A stretch of 64,000 bases of DNA from the NCBI GenBank assembly GCA_034440615.1, contig JAOTOM010005098.1, positions 707,001 to 771,000 on the forward strand, in the 5' to 3' direction. The notes beneath the pieces were generated by a model, which searched no databases, was not told the origin of the DNA, and saw only the letters and a program-made list of their open reading frames with translations. This DNA comes from Ashinkailepas kermadecensis (lineage: Eukaryota > Arthropoda > Thecostraca > Neolepadidae). Made by a program: the position numbers and the translations under genes. Positions 10,798 through 25,692 of this stretch are shown here, in pieces (within the stretch, counting starts at the first letter, position 1; each line of letters opens with the position of its first letter).

Positions 10798-11473
10798 GTG
10801 AGGTCGTGGCGGGAACCCAACCCCGCCTGCCGGCGAATTCCGTCAACTTTCCCACCCGAATGGGACGATTAAGGCCCATTTTGCCCCTTAGTGCGCTGCA
10901 ACATTGGGACAACGGTCAGCCCATTGCTTGTCATATGCCAAATCACATGGCACTGCATTGCATCATGCTTGACAGCCAGTGAATCTTTGGGAGCGGGCCA
11001 CATATCCTGCACCCGGCATCAGCAGCCTTAATCCGATGCTGCGCCAAATGCATACATGATAGTTGGCGAGACCAAATAACTGCAGCAACACATGATAGTT
11101 CAGGTTTGCCCATATCAGTTAACATCTTATTTCTCTGATTGCACGTATCGTTATCGAGTCAGGTCAGACAAAAACAAACTACAATGCACACCAAATATGA
11201 CCGGCAGAACCATCAGGGCGATGGAAGACGAGGACAAGCGGCTCGCTACTGTGTCTCATGTTGCAGACACAATATGCGCATCATACCTCAACAGGAAATG
11301 TGTGGTCCGACTGCAGCTGCGTTCTCTTGACAGCTCGTGATGACGTGCATCTTGCCGTGATCAATTCTGGTGGAAGTGCAGATATGTCCGAAACGAACAA
11401 TATATATTTCGACGATCCGGGACAGGGCATTATAAGTTGGTATCATTGCAGCACATTTCGGGGACAAGCCTAA

Positions 11474-11868
11474 TGGTGGGAATATTGGGAATAGTGGGAA
11501 TAATAGGAATAGTGGGAATAGTGGGAATGGTGGGAATAGTGGGAATAGTGGGATTAGTGGGAATAATATGAATTGTGGGAATGGTGGGAATAGTGGGAAT
11601 AGTGGGAATAATAGGAAAAGTGGGAATAGTGGGAATAGTGGGAATGATGGGAATAGTGGGAATAGTGAGAATAGTTGGAATAGTGGAATAGTGGGAATAA
11701 TATGTATAGTGGAAATAGTGGGAATAGTCGGAATAGTGGGAAGAGTGAGAATAGTGGAAATATTGGGAATAGTGGGAAGAGTGGGAACAGTGGAAACAGT
11801 GGGAATTATGGGATTAGTGGGAAAAGTGGGCATAGTGGGGCTGGTGGGAATAGTGGGAATAGTGAGAA
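11474..11868. repeat. 9-bp minisatellite GTGGGAATA
   Basis: About 44 imperfect copies of GTGGGAATA with single-base variants (GTGAGAATA, GTGGAAATA, GTGGGATTA). Because 9 is a multiple of 3, both strands stay open and give Asn-Ser-Gly or Ile-Pro-Thr strings, which are artefacts of the repeat. Confidence 0.95.
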
Positions 11869-12168
11869 GAGTACCTCCACTCACGGCATGCGTGCTTTTG
11901 AAAGCAATCAAGGTTAGCCGACATTCGCTGCAGTCGTGTCGAAGTCTGGCTAACCTGCCTATTACGCGAGCATAAATCACCTGCGTCGAGCTTTCGCACA
12001 AGCATAAGTGCCACTCTGTGCCACGGCTCTTCTCATAGCATAGCCTTCCCGCTCAGCTCACGTCATATACAACCGACCAGCGTGGTATGGACTATTGGTC
12101 TTGATGGATATGGGATCATGGATCATGACGGACTTGGCCCTCCCCGTTTTTCCTGTCATATCCTTACA

Positions 12169-12951
12169 TCCCGTCTCGGGGGTGGGGGGTCATGCAAACC
12201 CCCCCTCTAATCTCCAATCTAAGCGTCGTACGAAAACGAAAGAGGTGTCATCGGAAAGTACTCGACGCGTAGGGCCCGACACCCCCTCCCCCGAAAAAAA
12301 AAATTAGCCCCAAAAGTGACGTCACTAGGTTTTCACGACTTACATCATGTTTTTGGCTCTGGGAAGTTCATTTTGGGGGAGATTTGAAGAAAGAAAATTA
12401 TTTGGTATCAGAAACGGAGGGCGAAATCGACCATGGCCCGAAAACATTTGCCCACCCCAAAATCTTTTTTAACTTTCAATATTTTGAGTTTTCAATGTTC
12501 TCTAATTTGTATTTTTCTAATGGGTGGACCGAAAAACGTTGTTCGAAGTCATCTTGCTCTCCTAAAAAATGCTTACTTTAGCCAGAATCTTCGATTTTAG
12601 CTCTAATGGGGAACTATGCAAAACTAATACGAAATAAAAAACGGAAAAAATACTCTGGTGCGTTTTCTTTCATACCTAAGGATAAGCAAACGCTGAAAGT
12701 TTCATTAAAATATTTTTATCCGTTAAAGCGTGATGACTGGTTAAACTTTTTTGGAGGTGACCTCACTTGACCTTGACTAACTCGTTGATCCTAGATGACC
12801 TGACCTCAAATTTTGACAGAACATGCCAAATTTATGTGGGAAAAAGGCATGCCAAATTTCGGCGCGCTTCCGCGCGCCGTTCTTTCACTTTCCGCGGAAA
12901 ACCTTAGGAGGGGGGGGGAAGGCGCATATTACCCCCCCACCCGAGACGGCG
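12169..12951. mobile_element. CACTA-like MITE, copy 1
   Basis: Ends are inverted: CCGTCTCGGGGGTGGGGGGT at 12171-12190 against ACCCCCCCACCCGAGACGG at the right end. The interior shares a long ordered set of blocks with 21446-22165 (CGAAAACGAAAG, GTGTCATCGGAAAG, TTTTGGGGGAGATTT, CGACCATGGCC, AAGCGTGATGAC, GGAGGTGACCTCACT, CCGCGGAAAACCTTAGG). No transposase frame is present. The ends are more degraded than in copy 2 and no target duplication is left. Confidence 0.75.
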
Positions 12952-14008
<1,057 letters not shown>

Positions 14009-14133
14009 TGCACACGGCGAGCAGCACCTGTCACGCCCAAGTTCTTGCTGTGGTATTACGTTCAGTTTATGAAAAGTTTCCATGCAGTTCCCCGAATGTG
14101 TATTCCCTGTGATAGATAGTGTGTATGCATCTT

Positions 14134-14645
14134 TTAACACGCGCCCTGGGGGCCTCTGCAAATTACGCGCACTGGCGAGGGGGCGGATTCCGCCCCCCCT
14201 ATGATCTCTGTTCCTATTATAGGTAGAGTAACGAACCTTTCAAGGCAGATGGGTATGGTGGTCAAATCTATTGTGTGCAAATTTCATGACTTTAGGTCAA
14301 TATCTTCAAGGTCAAATGAGGTCACATCTGCCACATTTGGCTTGTTTTGGGTGGCTTGACTTGACATGGTTATGGATCGCCGCGATTGTGTTTTAATGCT
14401 CCAAAATGGGCATCAATGATGTTTTGGACATAACTAATGATGCAATACAGCTGATAGATACGGCATTTGATCTTAGGTCACCTATATATCAGCACTTTAT
14501 CGGGTCAGTTACCGGTTCCAATTGCCGGAACTGGGCCGCCCGCCGGACCTCGGTGACCTAGCATGATCTTGGAACAATATACATAACAATATACATCAAA
14601 CAAGTCGCTAGTATTGCCATGAACACTTCCCTTTTGCCGATATAT
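14134..14645 (+). mobile_element. TTAACACGCGC family, internally deleted copy
   Basis: Shares blocks in order with 61920-62652: TTAACACGCGCCCTGG, AATTACGCGCACTGG, GGCGGATTCCGCCCCCC, ATCTTCAAGGTCAAATGAGG, GGTTATGGATCGC, TTATCGGGTCAGTT, GGGCCGCCCGCCGGACC and CAAGTCGCTAGTATTGCCAT. About 235 bp present at 62 kb are missing, joined at GACC (14546-14549). GACC occurs at both sides of the gap in the longer copy, which suggests deletion between short direct repeats. Confidence 0.75.
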
Positions 14646-14664
14646 ATATATCGGCAAAAGGGAA
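14627..14664. repeat. 38-bp perfect palindrome
   Basis: TTCCCTTTTGCCGATATAT is followed directly by its reverse complement, centred at 14645.5. It overlaps a second palindrome (GGGAATATATATTCCC, 14660-14675). It starts at the 3' end of the preceding repeat copy, where the 62-kb relative reads CCCCTTTTGCCGATATACG without fold-back. Confidence 0.95.
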
Positions 14665-14707
14665 TATATATTCCCTCTCTCTCTCTGGAAGTCCTATATA
14701 CATATAG

Positions 14708-17550
<2,843 letters not shown>

Positions 17551-17582
17551 GGAGGATTGTCTCTCCTGGGAGACAATCCTCC
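17551..17582. repeat. 13-bp-arm hairpin
   Basis: GGAGGATTGTCTC (17551-17563) and its exact reverse complement GAGACAATCCTCC (17570-17582) are separated by TCCTGG. It sits just upstream of the LINE reverse-transcriptase remnant. Confidence 0.9.
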
Positions 17583-17589
17583 ATTTCGA

Positions 17590-18281
17590 CCATCATGCAC
17601 CGCTGCTATTGTATTCTCATCGCACTGGCTAGAATGAGGCACTGTATGCCACACGAGGCTATGCGGCTCCTGGCTGAAGCGCTCGTGTACCCCCACGTAC
17701 GATTTTGCATGACTGTTTGTGGTGGATGCAGTACGACTCAGCAGAGAAGGGTGCAGAAGTATCAACTTTGGTGCTCGCATCGTCGCCGGACTGAGATATC
17801 GTGACGGAGTCGCTGAAACTCTCTCTCTCTCTGACCTAAGATGGCCGAATGTGGCACGTATGACAAAAAAAGAAACCTACAATTCATGCAGAACATTGTT
17901 AACGACACAAACGCATCCGAACTCGTTCGACAACATTTTATCGCTCGTCGCGCTGTCTACCAGAGCAGTACATAGGCGACTATTGATGGACGGATCCACA
18001 TTCCACGTATGCGGACTGAATTCGCGAGACGGTCATTCTGTGTCGAGCGGTAAGAGCGTGGAACCGTCTGCCAACTGATGTGAGAGAGGCGCGTAGTGCT
18101 TATTCCTTCAAAAAGTTGGTGCTTTGTCACTATCCAGGTACCCAGTGACCACCTTAAGCCGCAACCTGTTTCATGTGTCTTGTAAATATGGGTTCTACAC
18201 CCGTGTTATTGACGTGTAGAACCGACAACTCATTTGAGGGAGTGCTCCGAAATACATGATTGATTGACTGTTTGAAAATAC
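17590..18281 (+). pseudogene. LINE reverse transcriptase C-terminal relic
   Basis: Three frames in succession give the end of a non-LTR reverse transcriptase. First LARMRHCMPHEAMRLLAEAL and YPHVRFCMTVCGG, TTQQRRVQK (17625-17755). Then INFGARIVAGL, LRWPNVARMTKKE (17765-17870). Finally RTEFARRSFCVER and RAWNRLPTDVREARSAYSFK (about 18015-18115), ending at a TGA near 18148. Two or more frameshifts and a TAA inside the last section show it is dead. The 3' end has TGATTGATTGA (18259-18269), a short tandem tail of the kind used by several invertebrate LINEs. It is a different family from the 1.2-kb copy. Confidence 0.75.
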
Positions 18282-18755
18282 GTTGAGCACATGAATGTGT
18301 ATCCTGACATTTCCGTTATCTCCTGGATGCGCTATAAGGAAAACTTATAGCTCCGTCACTGCTTGTGATGCATTATTACCGTTTGTCCTGCTCCACTCTT
18401 CAAGCTTTCCATCGGCAATGTAAATGATACCACTTTCAGAAACCAGTCACTTGTTGCAATTTTTCCTTCCCCTGGATCCGCCTATGACATGATTAAGCTC
18501 AAAATAGGCATTTCCTTTCGCAAATGGAATGCATTTCGCATTCATTTCGCATTTATTCATTTCGCATCCAGTTGCAAATGTCCGCCAGAGGTACCTCCCA
18601 ATATTTACTCCTGTAGTCGCCTCTGATATAGTCACGAAATGATAATTTTGTCAGCATATATAAAACGCAAGTTAGGAAAGTCACCTGGTGTCACGTTCCT
18701 ATCAAAAAGGGTTGGGGAACGACACGCGGAAAACTACAAAGGGGCGAATTCCGTC
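18282..18755. other. no recognisable gene
   Basis: Contains local repeats of CATTTCGCATT (18520-18570) but no coding or mobile-element signal. Confidence 0.45.
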
Positions 18756-18823
18756 ACTACCACCCGTCAACCGCTAAAGGGTTAAGGGGTGGTAGTCCGC
18801 TAAAGGGTTAAGGGTTAAAGGGT
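18756..18823. repeat. hairpin with TTAAGGG repeats
   Basis: ACTACCACCC (18756-18765) pairs with GGGTGGTAGT (18787-18796). The loop and right flank contain CCGCTAAAGGGTTAAGGG twice and GGGTTAAAGGG once. The telomere-like look is limited to about three heptamers. Confidence 0.6.
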
Positions 18824-19574
18824 ATCTTCGGCTTGTAGCTGATCCGACTATCTGGTTAAACCATTACAACTCTTACCAGTATCAGACGCTTATGGAGGCG
18901 CTGGACAGGCGAGGGCACGTGCTCAAGCCACAGTGCAGTCGAGCTTTCGTGCATGCAGCGTTTAACGTTTAGTTGCAGCGTTTAGTGTGGTGCCTATTTC
19001 AGCATGCTGACTGGGGAGAAACTCTTCCAGTAATTCATAATTTCTTCATTGTTAAGGGGCAGTGTCGCCAATTCCGACAAATTTCTTCTTGTGTGCATAT
19101 TTCTTCATCATTGTCAGTCCCCCGAAGTGAGCGTTGCTTAAAAGTACTCGCTGGTTTATCGTTCGCATAGTCACGCCTTTGGTTTTCCATTAGATTATGC
19201 ACCTTCAAGCATGTGTGCGGAGGTAAAGTGATTTAGAATGTAATAGAGACTCACGAGAGTGCTCAACAAAAATTGAGACTATTTCAGGAAAAACATAGTA
19301 AAGCAAGTTGGTAGATACCAAAATGAAAAAGCGAACCTGGTTCTGAGTGACACAATTGCAACTTGAGATCAGTTCAGATGGTGCATTGCAACGCTAAAAG
19401 CTATTGTAAGTTGCTCACGGCTGGAAATGTCACTGCGAGCTCCTTCCTTTGAAGAATGATTATGTGCATCTTGAGCAATATTGGAATACGAATTAACACA
19501 GATCAAGGTTAAAGGAGAGCGTCTGGCTCTGAGTGAAGGAGCACAACGCGAAACACTGCCACAAAACAAGATTG
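18824..19574. other. no recognisable gene
   Basis: No motif-bearing frame or repeat noticed. Confidence 0.4.
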
Positions 19575-20285
19575 CTAAGGTTTTCGGACGATTCTCGGAC
19601 TTCACTGGATTATATAGGTGGATGTTTTGAAAGGTCTCTACTTCGATTTGTCTCGTAAAGCCTTCAACGAACCAAGATTGTGAATAAACCATCAATACAT
19701 AAATACAACATATAATACAATACAACATAAACCATCAATATGCAAGCTTGACATCGTTGAAGAACATTTATATTATTGCACGCGCTAATTCATTCGGGTC
19801 ACTTCTGGTTCCACCAATCGACTGCACTGCTGCAAACAGAGGCGGGGACATAGAACCCTAACATGACACATACACAGACATACATAGGGGACAAGGCACA
19901 CATTTCACTTCGGGCACCATTGAAGGACATTTAAATTCGGGTTGCTTACCTCACTTCGAGTCTCAATATTTGAAACGCTCTGCCCTCAAAAACCAACTAA
20001 TTCATCCCAAGGACCCCACCCTGAGGTAGAATACAAGAAAAGCGGTGTGTCGAACATTATTCCAGTGCGGCGCCACTGGCATGGGCGAGAGCGGCCGCCC
20101 CAAATACGGCCGCCTGAAAGCACACGTGGCCGCCCGTAAGCATGGTCGTGCCGACACCTCTCCACTTCAACGAAATAATTCGTTGAAGGCTTGACGAGAC
20201 AACCCGAAGTGCAGACCTTTCCAATCATCTATCTTTGCAATTCAGTGAAGTCCGAGAATCGTCGAAAAACCAAAGATTTCCCTGA
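19575..20285. mobile_element. ~700-bp segment bounded by ~100-bp inverted repeats
   Basis: Left arm, about 19588-19675: ACGATTCTCGGACTTCACTG, GAAAGGTCT, TTGTCTCGTAAAGCC, TTCAACGAA. The reverse complement of 20176-20270 gives the same blocks in the same order (ACGATTCTCGGACTTCACTG, GGAAAGGTCT, TTGTCTCGTCAAGCC, TTCAACGAA). The right arm's inner edge has a second hairpin (CTTCAACGAA at 20165-20174, TTCGTTGAAG at 20179-20188). No transposase frame lies between. It may be a fold-back or long-TIR non-autonomous transposon. Exact ends are uncertain. Confidence 0.55.
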
Positions 20286-21445
20286 GTAGTGAACTTTGAT
20301 AACTACAAGATTGCTACGGCTTGAAAAACGAGGTGGTCGGACCGGAGAGCTCAGATGAACTTCTGCACATATATACAATATACACGGGAGTAGACTGACT
20401 CGAGCTTCGCACTCGCCAACAAAATCACGCAACATAAAGTAAAACATGCGCTAATGAAACTTCACCCCCATGCACAAGCGGTTTGTGTGTGCACAATTCG
20501 GGCTTTTGGATTCGTATGCACCTACGACGAGATCTAAACTTAGCTCCAAGTGCCCCGCCACTACCAAAGAGTTGGGGTGTGTGTGTGTGTGGGGGGGGGG
20601 GGGTGTCAGACATAAGTATTTTGTGTCGACCCTCTCGGTGCGACGTTCGTTGGAGTTAAATACAGATAATGCTGGGGAAGCTTCTCCCCCTCCCGTGTCG
20701 GAAACCCTGCGTAGACCCCTGCACGCAAGGAGCTGAAACTGCACTAAAAAGCTTCGTAATCTTGGTTGCATGATAGCTCGACGGAATGGATAGTGCGGGT
20801 CACAAAACTTCCTATAGCTTCAACGAACAGCATATTACTACATGTTCTAACACCGATTTCGATTGCTGACGGCATGCTCCTTAATTTACAATTGCCGATA
20901 AAACTAGGAAACAACTGTTATTAGCTCAGAAGGCACACTCTTATTATCGTCTACGAGCTTGACTAGATAGCTGGCGGATTTTCCGCTGATAGCTGGTCGG
21001 TTTTCGGTCGGTAGTTGCTACGCGTGCTATCGCGCCATTCGTGGTTCGTCCAACCAAGTCATTCTGGACGCCTTTTCCTGATCGAAATGCGAAGCCGCAC
21101 ACAGACACGTGTCGAATGGTTCGCGGGTACTGCTTGCGGCCGCCGGCCACCGACATATTGATTGCCCTGCATGTGGCTCTGTGGGTCCGCGGGCGTTGGC
21201 TCGTGTTCCATTTGCTGTTGGCTGCTTCACCGAAAAAACGGCCGCTCTACTCGGTTAGTCGTCATTCATGGAGCAATGGCGATTCATGTCACACTTGTGC
21301 TTGATTCAGCGCCCACGGCTGCCATCGAGTTGCAGGCCTGGCTAATTACCGCAGTTTCAAGCATAATTTACGGACGGACGTCAGCATGCAGCCGTGAGCT
21401 GTCTAATGAACCCGCTCCGTCTGCCCGGTCAGATCCTGTCAGGGT
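20286..21445. other. no recognisable gene; short GT/G run
   Basis: GT run followed by 12 G at about 20576-20602. The rest has no recognised motif. Confidence 0.45.
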
Positions 21446-22165
21446 CACGGTGTCGGGGTGGGGGCCCTCTTATGCAATCCATCTAATGTCCAAGCCAAGC
21501 GTTGCACGAAAACGAAAGTGGTGTCATCGGAAGGCTCTCGATGAGAAGGTCCGGAATCACCCCAACTTTATTTTGGGGGAGATTTTAAAGCACAATTCAT
21601 TTGGAATCAGAAGAGGAAGGCGAATTCGACCATGGCCACACAACGTCCGCCCACGCAAATTTTTTTTTCTCGTGAAATTAAAAAGTTTTGAGTTTTACAT
21701 TTTCTTGATTTTTTTTCTGGTGGGTAGGGCGCACCGGGAAACATTATATTAACTCAAGTCAGTCTCAAAAAAAGTGCTTACTTTAGCGAAAATTTTATAT
21801 TTTAACCCTAATGGGCAAATATGCAAAATAAATGTCACTAAAAACGAAAGTATAAAATCACTCCTGTACGTATCTTGCATCCTAAAGCTAAGCAAACGTT
21901 AAAAGTTTCATTCAAGTATCTTCATCAGTTAAAGCGTGACGACCGGTTGCACGTTTTTGGAGGTGACCTCACTAATTTGGAGGTGTCCTTGACTAATTCG
22001 TTGCCCGTAGATGGCCTGACCTCAAAATTTGTCACACAACAAACCATGTTAATGTTGGAAAAGTAACTTTAAATGTCGGTGCGCTGCCGCGCGCTGATTC
22101 TTCGCTGTCCGCGGAAAACCTTAGGGGGGGCGTAATATGACACCCCCTCCCTCCCCGAGACAGTG
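21446..22165. mobile_element. CACTA-like MITE, copy 2, with 3-bp target duplication
   Basis: Left end CACGGTGTCGGGGTGGGGG, right end CCCCGAGACAGTG, which reads CACTGTCTCGGGG on the other strand. It is flanked on both sides by GGT (21443-21445 and 22166-22168). CACTR-type termini with a 3-bp target duplication are diagnostic of the CACTA/EnSpm superfamily. The 720-bp interior aligns block by block with 12169-12951 and encodes no transposase, so this is a non-autonomous element mobilised in trans. Subterminal G/C runs such as TTAGGGGGGGCG are present in both copies. Confidence 0.8.
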
Positions 22166-22730
22166 GGTTAATAATTACCATACAGTAAAAACTGCAATAT
22201 TACGATCGATTTATCACGCCAGGTCTGTTGATTTACGACATGCTCGCGATCCGATGAAGATAAGGAAGAAAGTTTGATATTCCGGTGCTTGTGGAAATGG
22301 CATGATCATGAAAATTGCTAAGAACAGCTTATTTGTGACGTGGGCCACTTCAAACTAATTTTAACTTGTTGGCTAGTAGTCTGGTTAACTAATTAGTAGC
22401 ATCCTAAATACTGCATAGCACAGGCCAACAAACCCTCAACACGACAGGCACTCAGCCACTTCCACCCCATTGCCGCTGAGCAAAAAAAAACACCATATTG
22501 AATTTTTTTCAGCAACAAGCTGCAATGAACTTGCAACCTTATGACTGGAAACATAGCACACAGCACCATCGCTGGCATCTTGTTGCACTAATGAGATAAT
22601 GACAGCTGATCCCTGTCGGTGGTTCGCGGAACTTGTTCTCAGCTGCATGGATATGTGCTGTGGAATGTTCACCAGCTGAATCTCGTTCGTTCCAGGGTGT
22701 TTGACAAGGTGACAAGCGCGCTGTCCGAGA
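22166..22730. other. no recognisable gene
   Basis: No tandem repeat or family motif seen before the 63-bp array starts. Confidence 0.4.
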
Positions 22731-23354
22731 TTTTCACTCCCATCGGCAGACAACCAGTTGACAGACAGGGCGTTGCAACGTGTAAGTGGACCGTTTTCAC
22801 TCCCATCGGCAGACAACCAGTTGACAGACAGGGCGTTGCAACGTGTAAGTGGACCGTTTTCACTCCCATCGGCAGACAACCAGTTGACAGACAGGGCGTT
22901 GCAACGTGTAAGTGGACCGTTTTCCTCCCATCGGCAGACAACCGGTTGACAGACGGGGCGTTGCAACGTAGTGGACCGTTTTCACCCATCGGCAGACAAC
23001 CGGTTGACAGACAGGGCGTTGCAACGTGTAAGTGGACCGTTTTCACTCCCATCGGCAGACAACCAGTTGACAGACAGGGCGTTGCAACGTGTAAGTGGAC
23101 CGTTTTCACTCCCATCGGCAGACAACCAGTTGACAGACAGGGCGTTGCAACGTGTAAGTGGACCGTTTTCACTCCCATCGGCAGACAACCAGTTGACAGA
23201 CAGGGCGTTGCAACGTATAGGTGGACCGTTTTCACTCCCATCGGCAGACAACCGGTCGACAGACAGGGCGTTGCAACGTGTAAGTGGACCGTTTTCACTC
23301 CCATCGGCAGACAACCGGTCGACAGACAGGGCGTTGCAACGTGTAAGTGGACCG
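22731..23354. repeat. 63-bp minisatellite, 10 units
   Basis: The unit begins TTTTCACTCCCATCGGCAGA, continues CAACCAGTTGACAGACAGGG and ends GTAAGTGGACCG. Units at about 22920 and 22979 are shortened by a few bases. The last two units share CCGGTCGACAG instead of CCAGTTGACAG. As 63 is a multiple of 3, frames stay open on both strands (up to 271 codons), which is not evidence for a protein. Confidence 0.97.
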
Positions 23355-23377
23355 TTCGTCCCCACACTCTGTCTCTG

Positions 23378-23588
23378 TCTTCTGTGTCGTCGGGGGGCCG
23401 CGGTAGCTCAGTTGGTAGAGCGTCGGACTCTTGATCGCAAGATTGTGGGTTCGAATCTCACAACCGGCGGAATTTACCGAGTCCACCCGCGACCAATCGG
23501 CGTGAGAGGTTGGCGACGCTATGTAACCTAGCGGCTGAATGCGTCGTAAAAGAACCCAAGGTTCTTCTTCTCCTTCTTCTGTGTCGTC
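23378..23588 (+). mobile_element. tRNA-Lys-derived SINE with 14-bp target duplication
   Basis: The SINE body (23392-23574) is flanked by TCTTCTGTGTCGTC at 23378-23391 and 23575-23588. The head is a tRNA-like region; then come a unique block (ACCGAGTCCACCCGCGACCA, GCGACGCTATGTAACC), GTCGTAAAAGAACCC and a CTTCTTCTCC tail. Retrotransposition would need LINE enzymes in trans. The intact duplication and full length suggest recent activity. It has landed just after the last unit of the 63-bp array. Confidence 0.85.
23397..23468 (+). promoter_or_regulatory. tRNA-Lys-like pol III promoter of the SINE
   Basis: A box TAGCTCAGTTGG (23404-23415) and B box GGTTCGAATCT (23448-23458). The anticodon position is CTT (23430-23432), pointing to tRNA-Lys. 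The anticodon stem TCGGA/TCGCA has two mismatches and the acceptor stem pairs poorly, so this is a SINE head and not a working tRNA. Confidence 0.8.
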
Positions 23589-23998
23589 CCGGTCATCGCT
23601 GTCGGTTTTGTATGCTGAGTTGCATTGACATAGATATCGACATGCTCGTTTACTCAATCACTGATGCAGTCAGCGAATGACACAGTTCTGTCGCAATAAA
23701 TGCAGTCCAAGTCAGAATAATACAGACAACTGCTAATAAGTGCATACAGACACCCACACGTACACCGTGTGTATACATGTTGTGTTACAAGAATGTGCCA
23801 AACGAGGTGGTGAAGCTGTAGACGTTATTGGACGCTTGGGACGTTATATTTAGAAGAGTACGCGTCGAATATGAACAAAATGAACAGTCCTAAAAGCGTT
23901 GATGTCCTTAGTAGAAATGAGCTAAGAGAGTGGAGTAGTCTAGGCTGATGATGGGTTTGTCGGAGTTAAAATATAGTTCATGTGTTTGTCGTCTCTGT
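23589..23998. other. no recognisable gene
   Basis: Unremarkable spacer between the SINE and the CT microsatellite. Confidence 0.4.
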
Positions 23999-24540
<542 letters not shown>

Positions 24541-25213
24541 CTATCACCCTGCCTCTGTCTCCATCACTCTGCTCCTGTCTTTTTTATTCCATCTCTGTTT
24601 ATGTCACCAGGCCCTGCTTCTATCACTCCGTACTTGTCTGTACCGGTATTCTTGTCTATCCCTGCATCTGTCCCTGTACCTCTCTGTCTCTATCTGGAAT
24701 TGTTTCTGATCGTGTTTCCCGCTACCATGTATGAACAAATTACTCGGCATCTTTTTCGCCGCATTTTCATCCACATGACGTCTACCACATCTCTCTATCT
24801 ATCTTTTGGCAAACTTTAGCAGGGGTGGGGGTGGGGTATGATCAGCACTTGACCTTCCACGCACTGTGAGGGTAGGACGTTCTGCTGTCAAGGTTAATTC
24901 CAGTCACACTGTGATGAGAAGGATACTGCTGTGCATGTTCTGAAGGAGACAATGACATATTCACCGATCTATCCGTGTCCTCCAGTATGTTCATGGCATT
25001 ATCCGATGCCTAAAGATATTTTACAGTCACACCTCAGCTGCGACTGACCAAGACGAAGAAGACGAAGCTACCCAAAACAAATAGGAAGAACATTGCGATG
25101 CTTTTGTTTTCCCATGTGAATGCTGACACAGGTCAGCTCTCTTTTACAATCCGAGACTATTTTAAGATTCGACGGGGAGGCAACAGAAACAAAAATCGTC
25201 TTCACTTACCACA
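24541..25213. other. no recognisable gene
   Basis: The first 200 bp are a decaying pyrimidine-rich tail of the microsatellite (TGTCTC, CATCACTCTGC). The rest is ordinary sequence. Confidence 0.45.
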
Positions 25214-25480
25214 ATGCTGTTGTCGCCACCGCCCCTCCACCATCGCGTAACATCGCCGCGCAGGCCGCTGATCGCACCGCCTGTTGCAGTCATCATCCCG
25301 ATCATCGGCTTGACGATTGCGACGGCCATCGGCGTGGCCGTGGCCGTGGCCGTGGCCCAGTACGTGACCGACGTCATCGCGTCGGGCCGGGGCATGACCG
25401 CCGACGACTGGGAGATCGGCCACTCGGCGTGGCTGGAACAGCTGCAGCGCGACCTGGAGCTCTCGTGGCAGCCGGTCTGA
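25214..25480 (+). CDS. candidate exon with a transmembrane segment
   Basis: ATG at 25214 in a fair context (CCACAATG) opens an 88-codon frame. It has a proline/arginine-rich start, a hydrophobic stretch AVIIPIIGLTIATAIGVAVA and VAVAQYVTDVIA (about residues 25-57), then a polar acidic end (MTADDWEIGHSAWLEQLQRD). Codon use in the second half is strongly GC3-rich (GTGGCCGTGGCC, GACGACTGGGAGATC), as in genuine exons of GC-biased genes. The frame stops at TGA 25478-25480, immediately before a tandem repeat. It could be a last exon with an upstream acceptor (CCTGTTGCAG near 25288) instead of a single-exon gene. No family recognised. Confidence 0.35.
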   Translation: MLLSPPPLHHRVTSPRRPLIAPPVAVIIPIIGLTIATAIGVAVAVAVAQYVTDVIASGRGMTADDWEIGHSAWLEQLQRDLELSWQPV

Positions 25481-25496
25481 CGTCAGCGACGGCTCG

Positions 25497-25692
25497 TCGC
25501 AGCAGTTACGCAGTGTCGCAGTTACGCGGTGTCGCAGTCACGCGGTGTCGCAGTTACTCAGTGTCGCAGTTGCTCGGTGCCACAGTTGCACAGTGTCGCA
25601 GTTACTCAGTGTCTCAGTTACCAAGTGCCACAGTTAATCAGTGTCGCAGTTACACAATGTCGCAGTTACGCAATGTCGCAGTTGCGCAGTTA
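25497..25692. repeat. 16-bp minisatellite GTCGCAGTTACGCAGT
   Basis: About 12 imperfect copies with variants GTTACTCAGT, GTTACACAAT and GTTGCTCGGT. It starts about 15 bp after the stop codon of the preceding open frame. Confidence 0.93.

Noticed and set aside
18770..18822. Interstitial telomere
   Set aside because: Only about three heptamer-like units, inside a hairpin; insufficient for a telomeric tract.
23397..23468. Functional tRNA-Lys gene
   Set aside because: Two anticodon-stem mismatches and poor acceptor pairing; flanked by SINE body and target duplication.
22619..23531. 271-codon frame of 21-residue repeats
   Set aside because: 63-bp unit is a multiple of three; both strands are equally open, so there is no coding evidence.
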